The notes below the pieces were generated by a model, which worked only from the letters and a program-made list of their open reading frames with translations, did no database searches and was not told the DNA's origin. A stretch of 64,000 nt of DNA from Candidatus Rubrimentiphilum sp. (GTDB lineage: Bacteria > Vulcanimicrobiota > Vulcanimicrobiia > Vulcanimicrobiales > Vulcanimicrobiaceae), in the NCBI GenBank assembly GCA_035710515.1, contig DASTDE010000001.1, positions 558,001 to 622,000 on the forward strand, read 5' to 3'. Every line of letters starts with the position of its first letter. Positions within the stretch are counted from its first letter, which is position 1. Position numbers and translations under genes: made by a program. Of the stretch, positions 38,932 to 48,900 are shown one piece after another.

Positions 38932-39947
38932 GCTCCGGCCATCTCCTCCGGCGGCGGCGTAACGTTGCGCATACGGATCGCGACCGGCACGAGTATGCCC
39001 AGCCCCACAAACGCAATCACCAACGCCTGTTCGATCGAAAGGTTTTTCAAATAAATGATGAGGGCGCCGACCGCCATGATCGCGCTTCCGAGCAGCTTGC
39101 GGCCGACGCCGCGCTCTTTGAAGACCAGCCATCCCAGCAACACGACGATCAGCGTGCCGGTTCGGCGCAGCGCCGCGTTTATCACGACCGGCATGACGGC
39201 ATAGGCCGCATATTGTGAAACGAGCACGATCGAGTCTGAGAGTGAGAGCCAGAGTGTCGTGAGGGGCGCCTTAACGTACGGAGTCAGCGGATTGTCCTTA
39301 CGCGCGAGCGCTATAATAAGGAAGAGCAGCGCTGTTCCAAACGCGTACCAGGTGCCTTCGGTGAACGGTCCGCTCATCAGCACGATTTTCTTTTCGATTG
39401 GTCCGGAGATGCCGTACAGCAACGCGACCGACATCATGTAGCGGCTTCCCGGATCTTTGACGACAGCCTTGAGCGGCTCCAGCCAACCTCTTGAGACCAG
39501 GTCGACGTGAATGGCAAACGTGCCGGCCACCACCAGAATGATGCCGATTAGGCTGGTGTACATTGGGACTTCGTGCAGCGTGAACCAAGCGACGAACAGC
39601 GTGAAGACCGGGATGAATGAGAGCAATGGTGCGGTTGTCGACATGGCCGATAACTGGAACGCTTTGAGGTGCGCCCACGACGCGTAGCCTAGAAATGCGG
39701 TGAGCACGAGGATATAAGCTGCGAACACACCGATGTTGGTGATGTGCTCGGGATGTCCGTGCGTAAAAAACCACCAGCCGACTAACGCGATCAGGATCGT
39801 CGAGATGGTCCTGTAGGCGAAGGTGACGGCCGTTGCGCTGTACCGCAGCATCATCTGCTTGCGGAAGACCTCGCCGGTGACGTTTCCGATGGCTCCGACC
39901 GTCGCCATCGTCAGGCCGAAGGTCGAGAGTGGTTCGCCTCCGCTCAA
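38928..39947 (-). CDS. EamA/DMT-family transporter
   Basis: The 339-residue protein has about ten hydrophobic helices in two EamA-type halves, for example ISTILIALVGWWFF, YILVLTAFLGYASWAHL, APLLSFIPVFTLFVAWFTL and LIVVLLGWLVFKERGVGR. DMT transporters export or import small metabolites. Its TTG start overlaps the kdgD stop (TTGA), and its stop overlaps the dehydrogenase start, so it belongs to the sugar-acid operon. A later ATG (39908) is an alternative start. Confidence 0.82.
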   Translation of the reverse strand: MSGGEPLSTFGLTMATVGAIGNVTGEVFRKQMMLRYSATAVTFAYRTISTILIALVGWWFFTHGHPEHITNIGVFAAYILVLTAFLGYASWAHLKAFQLSAMSTTAPLLSFIPVFTLFVAWFTLHEVPMYTSLIGIILVVAGTFAIHVDLVSRGWLEPLKAVVKDPGSRYMMSVALLYGISGPIEKKIVLMSGPFTEGTWYAFGTALLFLIIALARKDNPLTPYVKAPLTTLWLSLSDSIVLVSQYAAYAVMPVVINAALRRTGTLIVVLLGWLVFKERGVGRKLLGSAIMAVGALIIYLKNLSIEQALVIAFVGLGILVPVAIRMRNVTPPPEEMAGA

Positions 39948-40861
39948 GCGAGCGCGCCGCGAGACTTCATCGTAGGGACGTTGAGTTTTTTCAGCAGATC
40001 GCGGATCTCTTCGTACTCCGAACGTGATACGGCCGTGATGGGCGGACGCGGCGGTCCGGCCGCGTACCCTAGGATCTCCGTTGCTGCCTTCATTACGGAG
40101 ACTTCATAGCCGCGCTTGCGCGCGCGCAACTCGTAAAACGGCCGGATTGCCGTTCGATGTATTTCTTGAAAGCGCGCGCGGTCATTCTTCACGGTCGACC
40201 ACAGCTCGGCCGCGATCTCCGGCCAGAAACACGCCATCGACGATGTGAAGCCCTCGGCGCCGGCTGCCGCGTACGGCGCGAGCAAATCGTCACCGACGCC
40301 TCCCAGCCACGCCAGGCGACCGGGGCCTAACCGGTCGATGACATATTCGCGGATGCGCATGAATGTGCGGATATCGCCGCGGCCGTCCTTGAAGGCAGCG
40401 AAGGTCGGCGCATCTTTGGCAAGACGCTCGACGAGGTCGGGCGTAAAGTACGCGGCGTCGCGCGCATACACTGCGAACGGCAGCGGCGTGGAACGTGCAA
40501 TCTGCATGTAATAATTGAAGAGGCCATCTGCATCGGGGTTTTGGTAGTACGGCGGTAGGACAAGTATGCCGTCGGCTCCGTTCGCCTCGGCACTCCTGGC
40601 GAGTTCCGACGCCGCGCGCGGCCCGAATCCAACGGAGGCGATCACGGGCTTGCGTTTGTTAGCGGCCTCGACCGAGGCTTTCGTAATTGCGGAGCACTCG
40701 GCTTCCGTGAGCGAAAACAATTCGCCCGTTCCGCTCGGAGCGACGATTGACGCGACACCGCTGGACGCGATCATCTCTAAATTCGATCGAACGCCGGCAA
40801 TATCCACGCTGCCGTCGGATTGGAACGGCGTAACCGGGAAAGCGATGGCACCGTTGAACAT
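39944..40861 (-). CDS. kdgD: 5-Dehydro-4-deoxyglucarate dehydratase
   Basis: The 305-residue protein belongs to the DHDPS/NAL aldolase family: a TIM barrel with Schiff-base Lys K158 (AAFKDGRGD), Tyr132 (FAVYARD) and the GTGE motif APSGTGELFSLTE. The strings ADGILVLPPYYQNPD and RKRGYEVSVMKAATEILG match 5-dehydro-4-deoxyglucarate dehydratase, which makes 2-oxoglutarate semialdehyde. With glucarate dehydratase at 49293 and the semialdehyde dehydrogenase at 51470 the steps from glucarate to 2-oxoglutarate are complete. It is coupled to the neighbouring genes by overlapping stops and starts. Confidence 0.9.
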   Translation of the reverse strand: MFNGAIAFPVTPFQSDGSVDIAGVRSNLEMIASSGVASIVAPSGTGELFSLTEAECSAITKASVEAANKRKPVIASVGFGPRAASELARSAEANGADGILVLPPYYQNPDADGLFNYYMQIARSTPLPFAVYARDAAYFTPDLVERLAKDAPTFAAFKDGRGDIRTFMRIREYVIDRLGPGRLAWLGGVGDDLLAPYAAAGAEGFTSSMACFWPEIAAELWSTVKNDRARFQEIHRTAIRPFYELRARKRGYEVSVMKAATEILGYAAGPPRPPITAVSRSEYEEIRDLLKKLNVPTMKSRGALA

Positions 40862-42105
40862 TACGACGCTCCTAACTTCACTTTGTCCAGCCGTGGCATC
40901 AGGACTTGAATCACGCCGAGCGCGAGCAGATACGCAACGGCCGGAAATAGAAAGACAAACGCGTAGCTGTTCGTATAGAAGAGAACGAAGCCCATCCCTT
41001 TGGCGGCGAGCAGGCCGCCAAGCGAGCCCGCCAGCTGGCCGATGCCGACGACCGAGCCGACGGTTTTAGTCTCGAACGTATCGGACGTGAGCGTGAACAG
41101 ATTCGCGGAGAATCCCTGATGCGCGCCGGCTGCCAAACCGATGACGCCCACGACGAGCCACAGCGAGGCAATGTGCGTGGCAAAGGCGATCGGCAGTACG
41201 CAGAGCGCGCAGATCAACATGGTTAGTTTGCGTGCGCGGTTCGCGCTCCAGCCATTTTTTATGAGCGTTGACGAAAGCCAGCCTCCCGCGACGCTGCCCA
41301 AAGCCGCGCAGACGTAGATCATCGCCAGCGGCAAGCCGAAGCTCTTCAAATCCAGCTGACGCGTCCGGCTGAAGAAGTCCGGCAGCCAAAACAGATAGAT
41401 TGTCGTCCAAACGGGATCCGTCAGGAGCTTCGCGATCGCGAATCCCCACGTCGCGCGGTGAGGAAAGACGTCGATCCACTTCGAGCGCTCTTGTTTGGTC
41501 GGGATGAGCGGAATAGCTTTTTCCCGTTCGGGCTTGCGGTGCAGAAATAGCCAAAACGCAAGCCAAATGAACCCGAGCAGTCCAGTGCCGATGAAGCCCG
41601 CGCGCCACCCGAAATTCAGCACGACGATCGGCAAGAGAAGCGGAGTAATGATCGCGCCGATTGCCGTTCCGGAGTTGAAGAGGCCCGTTGCAAACGCGCG
41701 CTCGCGAGCCGGAAACCATTCGGCGGCGGCTTTAATAGCAGCCGGAAAGGACGCCGACTCGCCGATGCCCAGCACGACCCTCACGCCCATGAAACCGGCG
41801 ACGGTCGAGACAGCGGCATGCGCCATCTCGGCCAGACTCCAAACGGCGATCGAGAGCGAGAAGCCGCGTTTGGTGCCGAGGTAATCCATCACGCGCCCCA
41901 TGGCGATCGCGCCGAAACCGTAGGCGAGCGTAAACGCGAACACGATGTTGGAATAGTCGATGTCGTTCCAGTGAAACAGTTGCGTCAAAGTCGGCTTGAG
42001 GAGCGCCAGCGACTGGCGATCCATGTAGTTGATGATCATCGCGACGAAGAGCAGTGCGCAGATCGTCCAGCGGTGGCGGTTCAAGCTCGCCAGCGTTGAC
42101 TTCAT
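40861..42105 (-). CDS. MFS hexuronate/sugar-acid transporter (ACS family)
   Basis: The 414-residue protein has about twelve helices and the ACS-family start RHRWTICALLFVAMIINYMD followed by RQSLA, then the MFS motif GRVMDYLGTKRGFSLSIAVW and GESASFPAAIKAAAEWFP. ExuT/GudP-type proteins with this sequence import hexuronates or aldarates with protons. A GGAGG sequence seven bases before the ATG at 42105 supports that start over the upstream GTG at 42111. Its ATG overlaps the isomerase stop (ATGA). Context supports uptake of galacturonate, glucuronate or aldarates. Confidence 0.88.
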   Translation of the reverse strand: MKSTLASLNRHRWTICALLFVAMIINYMDRQSLALLKPTLTQLFHWNDIDYSNIVFAFTLAYGFGAIAMGRVMDYLGTKRGFSLSIAVWSLAEMAHAAVSTVAGFMGVRVVLGIGESASFPAAIKAAAEWFPARERAFATGLFNSGTAIGAIITPLLLPIVVLNFGWRAGFIGTGLLGFIWLAFWLFLHRKPEREKAIPLIPTKQERSKWIDVFPHRATWGFAIAKLLTDPVWTTIYLFWLPDFFSRTRQLDLKSFGLPLAMIYVCAALGSVAGGWLSSTLIKNGWSANRARKLTMLICALCVLPIAFATHIASLWLVVGVIGLAAGAHQGFSANLFTLTSDTFETKTVGSVVGIGQLAGSLGGLLAAKGMGFVLFYTNSYAFVFLFPAVAYLLALGVIQVLMPRLDKVKLGAS

Positions 42106-42935
42106 ACGCACGCCTCCGCAACGAATTGGTTGTAGCGTTCCACTGCAAGCCGGACGACGTTATCTTGATTTTCCGTCCAGAGACGCGAATTAAGAACCTC
42201 GATCTCAATAGGCCCTGTGTAACTCGCGGATTCGATACTTGAGCCCAGGCGCGCGAAGTCGATGCAGCCGTCGCCCATCATGGCGCGCCCGGCAGCCACA
42301 TCTTCATAGCCGTCGGGCGTTACCCAGTCGGCGACCTGATAACTGAAGATCGTCTCGCCGGCTCGCGCAATTTCGCGCTCGACTTGTGCATCCCAGAAGA
42401 CGCAGTACGCGTCAACGACGACGCCAACGACGTCCTTGGCTCCGAGTGCATCGACTAGATCATTCGCCTCGCTTAACGTCGTGATCGCGCTGCGCTTCGC
42501 AAGCAGCATGGGATGGAGCGGTTCGATGCCGAGTTTAACGTTTGCGGTGCGCGCATAAGGAACGAGCGAAGCGATGCCGTCCTCGATCTGGGCGCGGGCG
42601 CCGGACAGATCGCGCCCGATCGGCGGACCGCACACCAGCACCAGCACGTCGGCGGCGAGGATCGCGGCTTCATCGATCGCGCGAAGGTTGTCGTCATAGC
42701 GCGCTTTCTTTTCGTCGGCGCTGCCGGTGGGGAAAAAGCCGCCGCGGCAAATGCTCGAAACACGCAAGCCGCGCGCCACGATCTCCTCGGCCGCGCGTTT
42801 TGCGCCGGTCTCGGCTATCTTGTCGCGCCAGAGTGCAATCGATGGTATGTGGTGACGAACGCAAGCGTCGGCCGCTTCGATCAGCGAGAGCGGCTTGACC
42901 GTGTACTGGTTGAGGCTTGCGCGCTCGAGGCTCAC
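42102..42935 (-). CDS. Sugar phosphate isomerase/epimerase-like TIM-barrel protein
   Basis: This 277-residue protein has the xylose-isomerase-like TIM barrel: IPSIALWRDKIAETG, RVSSICRGGFFPTGS, KLGIEPLHPMLLAKRSA, DVVGVVVDAYCVFWD and GPIEIEVLNSRLW. The E, D and H residues of the metal site can be placed in GIEPLHP, VDAYCVFWD and IEIEV. It is not a close relative of the protein at 37142. Its GTG start overlaps the DUF993 stop. Three TIM-barrel carbohydrate genes in this run suggest a further branch beyond uronate breakdown. Confidence 0.84.
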   Translation of the reverse strand: MSLERASLNQYTVKPLSLIEAADACVRHHIPSIALWRDKIAETGAKRAAEEIVARGLRVSSICRGGFFPTGSADEKKARYDDNLRAIDEAAILAADVLVLVCGPPIGRDLSGARAQIEDGIASLVPYARTANVKLGIEPLHPMLLAKRSAITTLSEANDLVDALGAKDVVGVVVDAYCVFWDAQVEREIARAGETIFSYQVADWVTPDGYEDVAAGRAMMGDGCIDFARLGSSIESASYTGPIEIEVLNSRLWTENQDNVVRLAVERYNQFVAEACV

Positions 42936-44137
42936 GGGCAGCCTGCCAGTTCGAGCACGGGCTTCATGCGCGCTACCGCACGTTCGGGATCCGCCAAAAG
43001 CGCGGCCGCATCGGCGAGCTGAAAAACGCGCGCCAGATGTTCGATGGAGCGCGCGCTTTCCAAACCGCCGACCATACGAAAGTGATTTTGATGGCCGTTG
43101 AGATACGCCAGAAAGACGATGCCGGCTTTGTAGGCGTAGGTGGGCGCTTCGAAAATGGCGCGTGCGAGCGGCACCGTGGGGGCGAAGATGAGGTCGTATG
43201 CGGCTCGGTCGCCGCGATCGCGCGCCGCCAGGGCTGCACTCGCTGCCGGTGCGATCGCCGCAAACACGCCGAGTAATGCGTCACTGTGCCCCTGCTCGTC
43301 ACCCGCGATCAGTTCCGGGTAATTGAAATCGTCGCCCGTATAAACGCGTACGGGTTTTGGAATCTCACGCCGGAACGCAACCTCGAACGAGGCGTCGAGC
43401 AGAGAGATTTTTATCCCGTCGATCTTGGGCGCGTGGCGAGCGATAATGCGTTTGACTGTCTCAGCTGCGGCCGTCAGGTCGCGCGAGCCCCAATACCCCT
43501 CGAGCTGCGGATCGAACATCGCGCCGAGCCAGTGCAGAATGACCGGGCGCTTCGCCGCCGCGATGACGCGATCGTACACGATCTCGTAGTCTTCGGACGA
43601 CTGTGCCGTTTTGCACAGCGCGCGGCTGCACATGAGAATCACGCTTCCGCCGCGCGACTCAATGAAGTCGAGCTGCTCGAGATACGCTTCGATAATGCGA
43701 TCGAGTGTGAGTCCCCTCGATACCTCAGGATGACAACCGGATGCCTCACGATGACAATTCAACTGGTCTGTGCCGGCGCCGCACGTGATTAGGCCGCCTA
43801 CGGTTTTCGCTTCACGCAGCGAACGATCGACGAGTTCTTGCGTGAGCGGCCAGCTCAATCCCATACCGCGTTGCGCGGTGTCCATCGCTTCGGCGACGCC
43901 GAGTCCCAATGACCAAAGATAATGCCGGAAGGCCAGCGTGCGCTCCCAATCGAGTCGCGGATCAACGAGCGGATCGCCCGCCAGCGGATCGGCCACCACG
44001 TGCGCGGCTGCAAATGCAACACGCGTTTTGAGTTTGCGAGCTGTCGCAAACTCGGAAGACGATCGCCCGCTCAAGCGATAACTCGTTATAGTGCCGTTGG
44101 CGTCGGGCAATCTAACGGCGAGGGTGGTTGCGTTCAC
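42932..44137 (-). CDS. DUF993, dihydrodipicolinate synthase-like protein with repeat insertion
   Basis: The 401-residue protein belongs to the DUF993 family of TIM-barrel aldolase-like proteins: ERTLAFRHYLWSLGLGVAEAMDTAQRG, RPVILHWLGAMFDPQLEGYW, HAPKIDGIKISLLDASFEVA (with the lysine of KISLLD) and RVYTGDDFNYPELIAGD. Between GLITCGAGTDQL and TLDRIIEAYLEQL is an extra in-frame piece NCHREASGCHPEVSRG, encoded by a dispersed repeat at 43711-43757. The GTG at 44137 overlaps the Gfo/Idh stop, which fixes the start. Substrate is unknown. Confidence 0.86.
   Translation of the reverse strand: MNATTLAVRLPDANGTITSYRLSGRSSSEFATARKLKTRVAFAAAHVVADPLAGDPLVDPRLDWERTLAFRHYLWSLGLGVAEAMDTAQRGMGLSWPLTQELVDRSLREAKTVGGLITCGAGTDQLNCHREASGCHPEVSRGLTLDRIIEAYLEQLDFIESRGGSVILMCSRALCKTAQSSEDYEIVYDRVIAAAKRPVILHWLGAMFDPQLEGYWGSRDLTAAAETVKRIIARHAPKIDGIKISLLDASFEVAFRREIPKPVRVYTGDDFNYPELIAGDEQGHSDALLGVFAAIAPAASAALAARDRGDRAAYDLIFAPTVPLARAIFEAPTYAYKAGIVFLAYLNGHQNHFRMVGGLESARSIEHLARVFQLADAAALLADPERAVARMKPVLELAGCP
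43711..43757. repeat. Dispersed repeat inserted inside the DUF993 gene
   Basis: Two arms TACCTCAGGATGACA (43721-43735) and TGCCTCACGATGACA (43742-43756) stand in direct order after CCCCTCGA. The same core lies in the noncoding cluster at 25489-25575. The insertion keeps the reading frame and adds about 16 residues with two Cys and two His to the protein. Confidence 0.7.
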
Positions 44138-45294
44138 GCTGTTAACTTCGGAACGTCGAGCCAGCGGCGTTCCGACCAAGACTGCAATGCGATCTCCGCA
44201 AGCTGTACGCCTTTGGCGCCGGCGAGAAAGTCCCACGGAAAAGGTGTGTCGAGCGCGATGTGTTTGAGGAAGAGTTCCCACTGAACGCGGAAGGCATTGG
44301 CAAAGGTTTCCTTGTCGGACACCGGCAGCCAGCCCTCGCGAAACGGAATCGTGTTCGGCTCGTCGGGATTCCAAACCGGCCGCGGAGTGTTGCCGCGCGT
44401 CTGTACCACCACGTCGCGCAAGCCTACAACTGCGCTAGCCTGAGTACCGTCGATCTGAAACTCTAGCAGTTCGTCGCGATGGACGCGCACGCACCACGAC
44501 GAATTGATCTGCGCGACCACCCCGCCCTCAAGTTCGAACGTTCCGAAGGCTTCGTCGTCGGCCGTAGCCGGGTATGGTTTTCCGTCTTCGTCCCAGCGCT
44601 TAGGAATGTGCGTCACGCCGTAGGCCGAGAGCGCGCGAACCTCGCCGAAGAGATTGTCGAGCACATACCGCCAGTGGCAGAACATGTCGACCATGATGCC
44701 CCCGCCGTCTTCCTTGCGGTAATTCCACGATGGACGCTGCGGGGTTTGATCGTCGCCTTCGAAGACCCAGTAGCCGAACTCGCCGCGAACGGAAAGTGTG
44801 CGGCCAAAGAAACCGGCGTCGATAAGACGCCGCAGTTTGATCAAGCCCGGTAAAAACAGTTTGTCGTGAACGACGCCGTTCTTGATGCCGGCAATCTTGG
44901 CTTCGCGCACTAACCCCATTGCGGTTGCCAGATCCGGTGCAATCGGCTTTTCGCTGTAGACGTGCTTACCGGCTTTGATGGCGGCGCGAATTGCCTGCGG
45001 ACGCTCCGCCGTGACGAGCGCGTCAAAGTACACCTCGACATCGGGATCCGCCAGCACGGCATCGAGATCCGTGCTCACGCGCGCGATGCCGCAATCGTCT
45101 GCGAGTTTGCGCAGTTTTGCTTCATTGCGTCCCACCAGCACTGGCTCGGGCCACAGGATGCTGCCGTCCGGCAACGCGACGCCGCCGTCTTGACGAATCG
45201 CAACGATCGAACGAATCAGATGCTGGTTGCGGCCCATGCGGCCGGTAACGCCGTTCATGGCGATGCCGACCGTGCGACGTTTTGTGGTGGCCAT
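44134..45294 (-). CDS. Gfo/Idh/MocA-family NAD(P)-dependent oxidoreductase
   Basis: The 386-residue protein has an N-terminal Rossmann fold (VGIAMNGVTGRMGRNQHLI), the strand YFDALVTAERPQAIRAAIKA and the family core KHVYSEKPIAPDLATAM (EKP with catalytic Lys). The C-terminal alpha/beta domain includes DMFCHWRYVLDNLFGEV. Members oxidise or reduce sugars at C1, C3 or C5. Its overlap with DUF993 and nearness to isomerases suggest a linked sugar-oxidation branch. It begins 3 bp after the dienelactone-hydrolase-like gene is passed on the other side, in the same transcription unit. Confidence 0.9.
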   Translation of the reverse strand: MATTKRRTVGIAMNGVTGRMGRNQHLIRSIVAIRQDGGVALPDGSILWPEPVLVGRNEAKLRKLADDCGIARVSTDLDAVLADPDVEVYFDALVTAERPQAIRAAIKAGKHVYSEKPIAPDLATAMGLVREAKIAGIKNGVVHDKLFLPGLIKLRRLIDAGFFGRTLSVRGEFGYWVFEGDDQTPQRPSWNYRKEDGGGIMVDMFCHWRYVLDNLFGEVRALSAYGVTHIPKRWDEDGKPYPATADDEAFGTFELEGGVVAQINSSWCVRVHRDELLEFQIDGTQASAVVGLRDVVVQTRGNTPRPVWNPDEPNTIPFREGWLPVSDKETFANAFRVQWELFLKHIALDTPFPWDFLAGAKGVQLAEIALQSWSERRWLDVPKLTA

Positions 45295-45297
45295 CGC

Positions 45298-45939
45298 TTA
45301 CTTCAGGCGGTCGAACATCGAAAAGACTCTCGTCTCCGCCGCTTGTGCGGCGACGGCATCGTACGCCGGATGCGTGGGAATGGAAAAATTATGCCCGGCG
45401 CCCGGATAGACGAAGACTTCGGCCTGCGGGTCGTTCTGCAGCGCGCGTTTCACTGCGTTCACTTCGCTCATCGGCGCGACCGAATCGCTGTCGCCGTAGT
45501 GTAAACTGATGGGCGCGTCAGCGTGCTCGAGTTCAGCGATGTGCTGGCCCGCTTCGGAGGCGTGATATGCGCCGGCCGCATCCACGTCACCGTCGATTGC
45601 CGCCAGCAGCGCGTAGCGTCCGCCGAAGCAGATCCCGAGCGCGGCGACCTTCCCGTTGCACTCAGGCATGGCGCGCAGCTCCGCGATCGTGGTTTTCACG
45701 TCGCGGCGCAGTTGATCCACGTCCACCTTTTTCTTGCGGTCGACCGCTTTGCTGTAGTCGTCGCCCGTGCGTTTTAGCGCGCCGGGCAGTATTCGGGCAA
45801 AGAGATCCGGCGCGACGACCACGTAGCCGCGCTGCGCATAGCGCCGCGCAAACTCGCGGATGTCGTCGTCAACGCCGAAGATAGATGAGAGAAGAACGAT
45901 CCCCGGTGCCGGCGTTACATCGGGGATCGTTGTCTGCAT
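45298..45939 (-). CDS. Dienelactone hydrolase family protein
   Basis: The 213-residue protein is an alpha/beta hydrolase with IVLLSSIFGVDDDIREFARRY, nucleophile C in LGICFGGRYALLAA (the Cys of G-x-C-x-G in dienelactone hydrolases), Asp in HYGDSDSVAPM and His in YPGAGHNFSIP. Family members open lactones such as dienelactone. In this locus it could act on an aldarolactone made by uronate dehydrogenase, a step with no other clear enzyme here. The ATG starts directly at the TonB receptor stop. Confidence 0.87.
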   Translation of the reverse strand: MQTTIPDVTPAPGIVLLSSIFGVDDDIREFARRYAQRGYVVVAPDLFARILPGALKRTGDDYSKAVDRKKKVDVDQLRRDVKTTIAELRAMPECNGKVAALGICFGGRYALLAAIDGDVDAAGAYHASEAGQHIAELEHADAPISLHYGDSDSVAPMSEVNAVKRALQNDPQAEVFVYPGAGHNFSIPTHPAYDAVAAQAAETRVFSMFDRLK

Positions 45940-48900
45940 TCAGTTTCCGATTCTCCTGGTGAATTGGATGACGAATCGCGTCGGACCGATGTTTAATCCG
46001 TTGGTCAATCCGGCCAGCGTGGGCCGTGCCGGATTCTGTCCTGCGATGGTTGGTATCAAGATGCCCAAGTCTTGTTCGGTATAGCCCTTGGGATAGGCGT
46101 TGAAGAGGTTATATGCGGCAAACTGAATTGAGCCTTCGCGTAGGCCGCCTCGCAGGGGATAGGTCAGACCGGCGCTGGCTACCAAAAATGCCGGACGGTT
46201 GTACGTGTTGTTGTTGCCGTAGTATTGATCGCCGAACCAGTACTTGGTGCCGTTGCTGGACGTAAAACTCAACTCGGCATACGCCTGCGAGTAAGGAATG
46301 GCATTGCGCGCCGTACCGGTGACGTTGCCTTGCGAGGTGTTGACGCCGGTTCCGCCACCGGGAACCAGGTAGTTAACTCCGGGAATCTCCGCCAGGTTGC
46401 CACTCGGGTTGATGCATCCCGCCGTCGTCGTCGGCAAGCCGTAGACGTAGCATGGGATGTCATACGGATACGACCGCTGCAGCGCTCCGCTGAGTAGGTA
46501 ACCCCATCCTCGCGACGGAGCGCGGACGAGCGAGAACTCAACGCCCATCATCTTCGCCTTGGCGACGTTCGTCGGACCTGTGATAAAGAGCGGCCATGTG
46601 CCGTTGGTGCCGTCGTCGGCGGTTCCGTTGAGGAAGCCGCCGCCGCCTGCGCCGATCAGATATTGATTGAAGATGTTTTGCAGATACCCATCGACCGAGA
46701 GCACTGTGCCGCCGTCAAAGAGCCGGAAGTCTCCGCCGACGTCGTATCCGAACGACGTTTCGGGCTGCAGATTTGGTGAAGCTTCGGTTTGCGTATAGAA
46801 ACTGTTCGCGCCTTGATTGACGAACGTAGGCAGAACCGCGGCTCCCGGAATATGCGAGCCGCTGCTGAGAATGCCGAAGATGTACGGCGGCGCGATCGAA
46901 CTGCCGGCCGAGAACCGCAGCGACATCCTCGAGTTGGGCTGGTACGTCAGCCCGATCCGTCCATCGAAGTGCGAACTCGCCGTGTCCTGAAAGCTGAATC
47001 CGTTGTCGAGCGAGATGTGGAATAGGTATCTGTTCTGGTATAGGCTTACAATCGCGTTGAACTTCGGAGAGAGCTGGAAGTTCCCACGCTCCATATAGGA
47101 GATGAAGGATTGCTTGTCCCCCGGCGGGACAGGCATAATGTCCGGCATATTTTGGTAGTAAAACTGCTGAACTTTCGTTTCGTTCGAGTCGTAAGAGAAC
47201 GTGTACACGTTCGGACCGGCGGTCAAGAAGAACTCGAGGGTTCCGCCGAGGATGCGGTCTTTTTCGTTGGAGGCGAAGTACGCGCAGTTCGGTACGCCGG
47301 TGTAGTTGTTGCAACCGCTGATGCCCGTCTGTTTGAGTCCGACGTACCCGGGCGAGCCGACATTGCACGCCAGGCCCAGCACGGTGGACGAGGCCACGCC
47401 GGTTTGCCTCCCGGCAGCGTTGAGGCCGGTGGCTCCGGTTCCCGTTGCTGACATGTAGTAGCCATTTGCCGACGGGTTGGCCGGATTGAAGTTCGGGTTC
47501 AAACAGTAGGGGCTTTGTTGCGGGCCCGGACCGTACGTGATCGGTTCCAACTGACCGTTGTAGATGATGGGATTGGCTTTGTTTGTTCCGGACCCGCCGC
47601 AGCTGGCCGAATAGTTATTGCCGTAAGCTGCGTTCAGCCCGGTTATCCCGGTAGCGCCATAACATGGAACGAACGATCCATAGACCTGCGCATATGTCGT
47701 GGTCGTGCCATCGGGCGAGTCGACCGTATTGCCGGCGATATTCGTCGTGACGGCCGAGAAGGCTCGCCCAAGGAATGTGATATTCTTGCCGATGGAGGTG
47801 CGCAGATCGAGCTGGTTGATCGGTTCGTCCTGATGGCGGAGCTGTTGCGGGATAAGGAAGTTGTCGTCGTACACGAACTGTCCGCCGACGGGCACGTTGT
47901 ACGAAGCACCCTGCACGGCCGAGATCTGGGCCGCCGTTGCGTTGTTCATGTTCAACACGGGGTTGAAGAATGTGTTGGCCTGCCAAAGGTGGTTGCCGTT
48001 TTCGTCGGTTTGTCCGTGCGTCGCCATGTACGTATACGTCAGCGATGTCGCGTCCGAGAGTTTGTAACGCAGTTTTAGGAGTTGCGCCGTCTCGTTATTG
48101 AACGTCGACGGGGTTCCGCAACACGCGTACAATCCTGTTTCACCGTAGTTGTTTTGGTTGACCGTCAGCGGATTGAGAATGTTCAAACCATGGTTGGCTG
48201 CAGTCGGTGCCGGCGGAGCGACCGGACTCACGTTGTTGTCGACGTACGCGAAAGCGCCGGTCGGTGCAGCGCCCGTTGATTGGCGCGCGCCCGCGGTTCC
48301 GACATTCACCCATTGTCCAAGCGGATACGCCGTGCGGAAGTTCTGCAGATAGCCGTTCTGGCCGTTGCTCGCGTAGACGGCTGCATATGAGAGGCGGCCG
48401 ACCGTACCGGTAGAGCGCATGCTGAATGTTTGGCTGCCCCAGGTGTCGATGCCGAAACGCAGCGTCGTTACGGGTTTCAGCGTTGGTTCGAGCGTGACAT
48501 AGTTCACGGTTCCGGCGATCGCGTAATTGATCGAAGGCGTCGTGGCTCCCGGCCCCTTAACAATTTCGACGTTCTGGAAGAGTGCCGGATTGAGATATTG
48601 TGACCGGAATCCGCCGCCCACGCGTGCGACGGCGTGGCCGTCGATCATCGAGGCGGTTTCGTAGGTTTGTGCTCCGCGAATGTTTGGATACGAAGCTGCG
48701 CCCGGCGCAGCAGGGTTGTTATTCGCCGACTCGTGCGCGGTTGAGAAACCCGGAAGTTGGTCGAGTACCTGCATGACCTGCGCTTGGCCCTGCTGCGCGA
48801 AAACATCGGCTCCGACGCTGACCTGTGACGCCGCCGTATTGTTGAAACTGCCGCGTCCACCGCGCGCGCTGGAGGTGACTTGCGCGATCGTGCGGAGAGA

